64,000 nucleotides of DNA from NCBI RefSeq assembly GCF_020889785.1, contig NZ_JACMYK010000008.1, forward strand, positions 1 to 64,000, written 5' to 3'. This stretch comes from Bradyrhizobium acaciae. GTDB taxonomy: Bacteria > Pseudomonadota > Alphaproteobacteria > Rhizobiales > Xanthobacteraceae. A program made the position numbers and the translations under genes. How positions within the stretch are numbered: the first letter of the stretch is position 1; each line of letters begins with the position of its first letter. Shown in pieces: positions 60,840 through 64,000 of the stretch. The notes beneath the pieces are model-generated. The model did not search any database and had not been told where the DNA came from. It saw only the letters and a list, made by a program, of their open reading frames with translations.

Positions 60840-62066
60840 ATGGTTGAGGTTCGCCGCGGGCTCGACGCGAAGGTGCCAGCAAGTCCAGATATGGAACGCT
60901 ATTCGGTCATGGTCGCACGAGCCGGAGCGCTTGCTCCGGCCTTGCGTGAACGCGCGCCGCGGACCGAAGAGTTGCGCCGCTTGCCGCCGGAAACCGCGCG
61001 GGATCTGCACGACAGCGGCCTCTTCCGGATCCTGCAGCCCAAGCGCGTCGGGGGCAGCGAACTCGACTATGTTGCCTTGGTCGACTGCGCCGAGGCCCTG
61101 GGGCAGGGCGATGCTTCGGTTTCCTGGAACTTTGCCAATCTGGCAAGTCACCACTGGATGCTCGGCATGTTCGCGCCCGAGGCGCAGAGCGCGGTGTGGG
61201 GCGAAGATCCGAACACGCTGATCGCTTCCTCTTTTGTCTTTCCGGCAGGCCGGGCCAGGAAGGCAAGTGGCGGATATGTCCTGAGTGGTCATTGGCCGTT
61301 CTCGTCAGGAGTGGAAGCTTGCGGATGGAACATGCTCGCGAGCGTCGTTGCTTCGGACGACGAGGCCGATGGTGTCGAGTATCGACTATTCCTGCTGAAC
61401 AGACGAGATTACAGCATCGACGATACCTGGAATGCGGCTGGTTTGCGCGGAACCGGATCGAACGATGTGCGGGTGACTGACGCATTCGTTCCCGAGCACA
61501 TGACGGTTGCCGTCAGTGAACTTGCCGGTGGTGCGACGCCGGGCAGTGTCGTCAATCCGAATGCGCTCTACATGCTACCGGTATTTTCGTTGTTCCCCTA
61601 CGTGCTGTCTGGAGTCGGTCTCGGGAATGCCAAGGCTTGTCTTGACGACTATGTCGAGATCGCGCGGCATCGCGCCTCGACCTATAACCGGGCCAAGATC
61701 GGGGACCTGCAGAGTACCCAGATCAAGATTGCCGAGGCATCGGCGAAGATAGATGCCGCGCGGCTGATCATGCGCACGAACTGCGTTGACGTGCTTGCGG
61801 AGGTCCGGCGTGGAGATATCCCGAGCATTGCGGCGAAGACGAAGCTCCGGCGCGATGGCGCGTTTGCGGTCAATCTGTGCACGGAAGCGGTGTCTGTTCT
61901 ATTTGCGGCGAGCGGCGCGCGCAGCCTGTTCACCTCGGGTGCATTGCAGCGCCAGTTCCGCGATGCGCATGCGGTGAACTCGCATCTCGCCTTCAATTTC
62001 GATGCGGCTGGCACCAATTACGGGCGGGTGGCTCTCGGGCTGCCGTCTGAAAACCTGACGCTTTGA
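60840..62066 (+). CDS. Group D flavin-dependent monooxygenase (acyl-CoA dehydrogenase fold, HsaA/HpaH-type)
   Basis: A 408-residue oxygenase component with the acyl-CoA dehydrogenase fold: PPETARDLHDSGLFRILQPKRVGGSELD, GDASVSWNFANLASHHWMLGMF, the flavin-binding GHWPFSSGVEACGW, and LRGTGSNDVRVTDAFVPEH. No acyl-CoA base Glu is evident. It would use reduced FMN/FAD from the next gene to hydroxylate a phenolic or heteroaromatic ring, or oxidise a sulfur/nitrogen compound. agagacc precedes the ATG. Confidence 0.9.
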   Translation: MVEVRRGLDAKVPASPDMERYSVMVARAGALAPALRERAPRTEELRRLPPETARDLHDSGLFRILQPKRVGGSELDYVALVDCAEALGQGDASVSWNFANLASHHWMLGMFAPEAQSAVWGEDPNTLIASSFVFPAGRARKASGGYVLSGHWPFSSGVEACGWNMLASVVASDDEADGVEYRLFLLNRRDYSIDDTWNAAGLRGTGSNDVRVTDAFVPEHMTVAVSELAGGATPGSVVNPNALYMLPVFSLFPYVLSGVGLGNAKACLDDYVEIARHRASTYNRAKIGDLQSTQIKIAEASAKIDAARLIMRTNCVDVLAEVRRGDIPSIAAKTKLRRDGAFAVNLCTEAVSVLFAASGARSLFTSGALQRQFRDAHAVNSHLAFNFDAAGTNYGRVALGLPSENLTL

Positions 62067-62076
62067 GGTCAGCGGG

Positions 62077-62631
62077 ATGTCCGACTCGCCCAAGCACCCG
62101 CCGGATCCAGCCAGTGAGCTCTCGAGCGACAGCTCGACGATTGATCCTCGTGACTTCCGCAATGCGCTTGGTACGTTTGCGACCGGTGTGACGATCGTTA
62201 CGGCGATGTCACTCGAAGGGCGACCGTACGGGATTACTTGCAATTCGTTTGCGTCGGTGTCGCTCAATCCGCCGCTGGTGTTGTGGAGCCTGGGGACATT
62301 TTCGCAGGGGTTGGCCACCTTCCAAAATGCCAGCCATTTCACGGTCAACGTTCTTGATGCGTCGCAGCAGGCGCTGGCGATGCAATTTGCCAAATCGTCG
62401 GGTGACAAGTTCGCGGGCGTGAGCTGGACACCAGGTCTCGGGAATGCGCCTGTGCTTGCCGGCGTGGTCGCAAATTTCCAATGCCGTGCTGCAAACCGCT
62501 ACTATGGTGGAGATCACGTCATTTTCCTGGGCGCGGTGGAAGCTTACGCTTACAACCGGAACAGTCCGCTGTTGTTCGCGCGGGGAGGCTTTGGCAGGTT
62601 CCTGGCTGACGCTGGTGACAAGGCATCATGA
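62077..62631 (+). CDS. Flavin reductase component (HpaC/HsaB-like)
   Basis: A 184-residue flavin reductase: FRNALGTFATGVTIVTAMSLEGRPYGITCNSFASVSLNPPLVLWSL is the family core and HVIFLGAVEAYAYNRNSPLLFARGGFG the C-terminal part. Supplies reduced flavin to the oxygenase encoded 10 bp upstream. About 35 extra N-terminal residues are Ser/Pro-rich. Stop overlaps the TetR start as atga. Confidence 0.93.
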   Translation: MSDSPKHPPDPASELSSDSSTIDPRDFRNALGTFATGVTIVTAMSLEGRPYGITCNSFASVSLNPPLVLWSLGTFSQGLATFQNASHFTVNVLDASQQALAMQFAKSSGDKFAGVSWTPGLGNAPVLAGVVANFQCRAANRYYGGDHVIFLGAVEAYAYNRNSPLLFARGGFGRFLADAGDKAS

Positions 62632-63314
62632 ATCGAAAGACGCCGGGCAAGCGCGTTCGTGCCAAGCAGAGGCGACTATCAGCTGACGATCGTCGCAATG
62701 AGTTCGTCGCCAAGGCAACCGAGCTCTTTGCGGAGGAAGGATTTGGCGGTGGAACGCGTGCGCTCGCTCGGAAGCTCGGTGTGACCCAGCCGCTGCTCTA
62801 TCGCTACTTTCCGAGCAAGGACGATCTCATCAAAGAGGTCTACCGCAAGGTATATCTTGAGCCCCTTGAAATCGGTTGGGAGAGGTTGCTGTCGGATCGA
62901 TCGCGCCCACTCCGCGCGCGGCTTCAGGAATTCTACGAGATCTATACGGATGCGATCTTCAACCGAAAATGGCTGAGAATCTATCTCTACTCCGGCCTGA
63001 AGGGCCTCGATATCAATCGTTGGTATGTCGGCATGGTCAAGGACAAGATCCTGACCCGAATTCTCAGGGAGTGCCGCCACGACGCCGGCCTTGCGACGCA
63101 GAGCAGGCCCGGCGCCGCGGAACTGGAGCTGGCCTGGGTGTTTCACGGCGGCATTTTCTATTATGGCGTGCGCAAGTACATCTACGAAGCGCCAGTCCTG
63201 GAAGACAAGGCGCAAATGATCAGCGATGCGCTGGATATCTTCCTCGCTGGATTCGAGAGGATGGCGGAGAGCGCGACCGATCGTCGGCGGACGCCGGTCA
63301 AGGTCGTCGGCTGA
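62628..63314 (+). CDS. TetR-family transcriptional regulator
   Basis: A 228-residue TetR regulator: helix-turn-helix in FVAKATELFAEEGFGGGTRALARKLGVTQPLLYRYFPSKDDLIKEVY (~28-75), then an aromatic-rich ligand domain (WLRIYLYSGLKGLDINRWYVGMV). Cotranscribed with the two-component monooxygenase, so it probably senses that pathway's substrate. Confidence 0.92.
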   Translation: MNRKTPGKRVRAKQRRLSADDRRNEFVAKATELFAEEGFGGGTRALARKLGVTQPLLYRYFPSKDDLIKEVYRKVYLEPLEIGWERLLSDRSRPLRARLQEFYEIYTDAIFNRKWLRIYLYSGLKGLDINRWYVGMVKDKILTRILRECRHDAGLATQSRPGAAELELAWVFHGGIFYYGVRKYIYEAPVLEDKAQMISDALDIFLAGFERMAESATDRRRTPVKVVG

Positions 63315-63320
63315 GCCGCG

Positions 63321-64000
63321 CTACCTTGTCGCCATCTGACCCCGATACCAGTCTCCGATCTCGCTCGCCGTCATCAGCGCCACGCCGTCGTGACTGATGA
63401 CGTAATCGAGCAAGGCCTCCAGGTACTTGATTCGATGCGGCACTCCCGTGATATAAGGATGCACGGAGATCGCCATGATCCGAGCGTTCTCCGCACCTTC
63501 GAGGTACAGCCGATCGAATTGGTCGGTGCAGCGCGTCAGGAACTGCTCCGATGGAAGGTGCTGTAGCGCGTGAATGACGATATCGTTGGTCTCGACGGAA
63601 TAGGGAATCGTCGTCACCGTTCCGTGCGGCGTGGCGATGTCCTGAGGTAGATCGTCAATTACCCAATCGGCCACGTATTCGATTCCGTTGAGCCGCAGGA
63701 GATCGAGAGTCTCTTCAGTCTCGGTCAAGCCCGGGCTCTCCCATGACCGCGGTGGCTTACCGGTAAATCCGGCAATGGTGTCGACCGCATGCTTGATTGC
63801 ATCCGCCTGGTTTTCCAGCTTGTGCATCGGACCCTGCACGAACCCATGGCCCATGAACTCGAAGCCCGCCTCTAGCGCCGCAGATGCCACGCGTGGATAG
63901 CTGTTGCAGACATTGGCGTTCGCAGCCAGCGTCACCGGTATCTTGCGATCGGTGAATGCCTTGAACTGTCGCCAGAAGCCGGCGCGCATGCCGTATTCAT
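63321..64000 (-). CDS. Polysaccharide deacetylase family protein (N-terminus beyond window)
   Basis: At least 226 residues of a NodB-homology hydrolase; the frame continues past the window edge (…EYGMRAGFWRQFKAF), so the N-terminal catalytic motif is not visible. Visible: MGHGFVQ with the zinc His region, PRSWESPGLTETEETLDLL, VETNDIVI, and SVHPYITGVPHRIKYLE. The arrangement resembles the allantoinase PuuE/cyclic-imide hydrolase branch rather than chitin deacetylases. Convergent with the TetR gene. Confidence 0.88.
   Translation of the reverse strand, partial: EYGMRAGFWRQFKAFTDRKIPVTLAANANVCNSYPRVASAALEAGFEFMGHGFVQGPMHKLENQADAIKHAVDTIAGFTGKPPRSWESPGLTETEETLDLLRLNGIEYVADWVIDDLPQDIATPHGTVTTIPYSVETNDIVIHALQHLPSEQFLTRCTDQFDRLYLEGAENARIMAISVHPYITGVPHRIKYLEALLDYVISHDGVALMTASEIGDWYRGQMATR

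Overview
The window looks like chromosomal DNA of a slow-growing Bradyrhizobium-type alphaproteobacterium (Nitrobacteraceae). The evidence is high GC throughout, a lanthanide-type XoxF methanol dehydrogenase beside glutathione-linked formaldehyde genes, abundant LIV-type, dipeptide-type and TRAP importers, family III CoA-transferases, a GcrA-like protein, OpgC and a phasin. I see no rRNA, complete tRNA, transposase, integrase, CRISPR array or replication origin.

Layout. 0-7 kb: DUF1232 protein, AraC-type regulator, then the C1 module xoxF, xoxG, S-(hydroxymethyl)glutathione dehydrogenase and gfa. 7-11.7 kb: epoxide hydrolase, membrane metallophosphoesterase, AI-2E-type permease, GNAT protein and an IalB-like gene scrap. 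11.8-17.3 kb: dipeptide-type ABC importer (reverse strand). 17.8-20.5 kb: class II aldolase-type protein, GST and DsbA/HCCA-isomerase-type protein. 21-39.3 kb: a catabolic island of three transcription units. These are a reverse operon (acyl-CoA synthetase, TetR, SDR, flavin monooxygenase), a divergent forward operon (LIV-type ABC importer, CoA-transferase, enoyl-CoA hydratase, MaoC dehydratase, CitE-type lyase), and a convergent reverse operon (two TRAP binding proteins, DctQ, DctM, second CoA-transferase). A 21-bp palindrome sits between the two divergent operons. 39.7-46.2 kb: envelope cluster (histidine kinase, response regulator, DUF4173 membrane protein, membrane-anchored NagZ-type GH3, OpgC). 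46.3-48.8 kb: a probable self-cleaving LexA/CI-like repressor, a small target gene, a GcrA-like gene and a DUF6456-like gene, with four related 15-bp operators. 49-51.7 kb: GFA-like protein, third CoA-transferase and two tiny divergent genes. 51.7-56 kb: a compact operon (GNAT-like, MFS, YqcI/YcgG, cupin) divergent from a GlxA-type regulator. 56-60.5 kb: FMN hydroxy-acid oxidase, phasin and many small genes, including a three-gene micro-operon of which two genes are under 60 codons and one encodes only 23 residues. 60.8-64 kb: two-component flavin monooxygenase with a TetR regulator, and a truncated polysaccharide deacetylase.

Most notable: (1) the repressor/operator circuit at 46.3-48.2 kb with an operator inside a near-leaderless promoter; (2) the YqcI/YcgG-cupin-MFS-GNAT operon, which may be an uncharacterised small-molecule pathway; (3) a four-copy repeat that preserves -35, an 18-nt conserved spacer and -10, so it reads as a dispersed promoter family, one copy firing straight into a terminator; (4) the small-protein operon at 60.1-60.5 kb. 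Functions are read from sequence motifs only; substrates are inference.
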